From assembly GCA_943841885.1 (NCBI GenBank), contig CALSZZ010000003.1, positions 103,552 through 167,551 of the forward strand: a stretch of 64,000 bases of DNA, read 5' to 3'. Of this stretch, positions 63,175 to 64,000 are shown one piece after another. Made by a program: the position numbers and the translations under genes. Position 1 is the first letter of the stretch. Every line of letters begins with the position of its first letter. The DNA is from Candidatus Thalassarchaeaceae archaeon. GTDB lineage: Archaea; Thermoplasmatota; Poseidoniia; Poseidoniales; Thalassarchaeaceae. A model generated the notes under the pieces. That model made no database searches and was not told where the DNA came from. It saw only the letters and a list, made by a program, of their open reading frames with translations.

Positions 63175-64000
63175 ATGAATAAGTATATTCAAAAAATACG
63201 TTATCCGCCTTTTGAATATTCACATATGAATGCAAATAAAGTCCCCCTAATTGAAGTAGTTATTGAATCTGAATGTGAATTGGATAATGAATTTAAAATT
63301 GGGGAAGAAGATTCTTGGTATATTGAATGGAGCAAATATAGGGAAGAAAGTGGCGATAACTTAACTAAAATTGAATGTGAAGTAAAGAAGGATGTTTTAC
63401 CTTTTTTAATGAAAACGAGAAATGGTTGGTATATTAGTCCCGATCCGCTACATCAAATTTCAAGAAAAATTATTTCTCCAACAGTAATTATTCTAATTTT
63501 ATCCATATTAATTCATGCTACTGAACCAGGTTTATTGGAATTAGGAATTATTTCTAATTCATTTGCTGGATCTTATCGTTTAGGCCCGTTAGACTATCCA
63601 AAATTACTGTTATTCTCTTTCCCCATATTTTTACTACCTTTATTTTTTAGAATGATTGCAAACATGAGAGATATTTCTAGACAGAATAGATTTGTAAAGA
63701 ATCCTTTAAAACCTCCTGAAATAGAAATATTAAAGGGCGATAATAATATCATTATAAGTATAAACAACATTCCAGAAAATGTTACTCTAACAAAAGCTAG
63801 GTTACAAGTTGGAGTTGCTGTTCCTGAAAGAGAGAAGATATTGAAAGCCCTTGGAAGAAGCGAGGGGGGACAACCTGCTCCAGGAATGTCCACAAAACCA
63901 CCGGAAAAAAGGATAAGTACTGGAGATGAAATTGGAACGGGCGTAGGGGAAGCAACGCCCATGGCAGTGTCACATAGAAGAACGTTGATGTTAGAGGCGT
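63175..64000 (+). CDS. Membrane protein, unknown function (3' end cut by window edge)
   Basis: ATG at 63175 starts MNKYIQKIRYPPFEYSHMN. The first 100 residues look soluble and beta-rich (VVIESECELDN, KIECEVKKDVL). Two hydrophobic segments follow (about 104-120 and 145-165). The soluble later part includes GEATPMAVSHRRTLMLE near the right edge. 275 codons are visible, with no stop before the edge. The family is not recognised. Transcription follows the geranylgeranyl reductase after two bases. Confidence 0.6.
   Translation, partial: MNKYIQKIRYPPFEYSHMNANKVPLIEVVIESECELDNEFKIGEEDSWYIEWSKYREESGDNLTKIECEVKKDVLPFLMKTRNGWYISPDPLHQISRKIISPTVIILILSILIHATEPGLLELGIISNSFAGSYRLGPLDYPKLLLFSFPIFLLPLFFRMIANMRDISRQNRFVKNPLKPPEIEILKGDNNIIISINNIPENVTLTKARLQVGVAVPEREKILKALGRSEGGQPAPGMSTKPPEKRISTGDEIGTGVGEATPMAVSHRRTLMLEA

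Noticed and set aside
1..64000. CRISPR array, insertion sequence or prophage
   Set aside because: No regular direct repeats with spacers, transposase, integrase or structural phage gene was seen. Gene content is chromosomal.

Overview
The window is AT-rich archaeal chromosome from a single lineage. Archaeal markers include the small primase subunit PriS, the proteasome-activating ATPase PAN, Kae1, Tsr3, an MBF1-type regulator, ribosomal proteins S19e/L39e/L31e/S17e, archaeal ProRS and ValRS, isopentenyl phosphate kinase and a geranylgeranyl reductase. A planktonic, heterotrophic relative of Marine Group II/III (Poseidoniia/Thermoplasmatota) is my inference. It rests on aerobic amino-acid and propionyl-CoA catabolism, low GC, small intergenic gaps and many short membrane proteins. 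No CRISPR array, insertion sequence, phage block or plasmid origin was seen.

Layout. 1-9 kb: lipid precursor genes (idi, partial; ipk), tRNA 2'-phosphotransferase, a thiolase, CoA biosynthesis (coaBC), proS and a split transketolase. 9-12.5 kb: three genes of the futalosine menaquinone route (mqnE, mqnA, mqnD) plus a half-length deoxyhypusine-hydroxylase-like HEAT protein. 12.5-18.8 kb: priS, an EF-hand protein, several small membrane proteins, an AlkB-type hydroxylase and a CNNM/CorC-type protein. 18.9-23.5 kb: metG, tsr3, an MBF1-like regulator, pan. 23.5-31.4 kb: a complete histidine-to-glutamate pathway (hutH, hutU, hutI, formiminotransferase, cyclodeaminase), with alaX, tRNA-Val(GAC) and a 51-residue zinc protein inside it. 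31.4-35.7 kb: kae1, a charged protein, an FKBP, methylmalonyl-CoA mutase large subunit and epimerase. 36.1-39.0 kb: a preQ0 operon (RHH regulator, folE, queE, queC-msrB fusion, queD). 39-41 kb: trmJ-like gene and ribosomal proteins. 41-50 kb: membrane and TPR proteins, an FMN reductase, a YdeP-type molybdoenzyme with FdhD, an IscA/YgfZ pair. 50-60 kb: serA, valS, decayed RND and EVE genes, SRP RNA, a CcmE-like protein and pyrD. 60-64 kb: topA, a geranylgeranyl reductase and a partial membrane protein.

Most notable points. (1) A QueC enzyme is fused to a methionine-R-sulfoxide reductase (MsrB) domain and has lost the usual QueC zinc cysteines. (2) A 162-residue HEAT protein carries two His-Glu motifs 33 residues apart, exactly one half of eukaryotic deoxyhypusine hydroxylase. 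(3) A 57-residue ribbon-helix-helix protein heads the preQ0 operon behind four short repeats spaced 11 bp apart. (4) About 3 kb (54.05-57.2 kb) is full of frameshifts and base changes, while flanking genes are mostly intact and an SRP RNA lies directly beside it. Together with single-base homopolymer shifts in valS and in a small gene near 59.4 kb, this suggests either local decay or poor local sequence quality.
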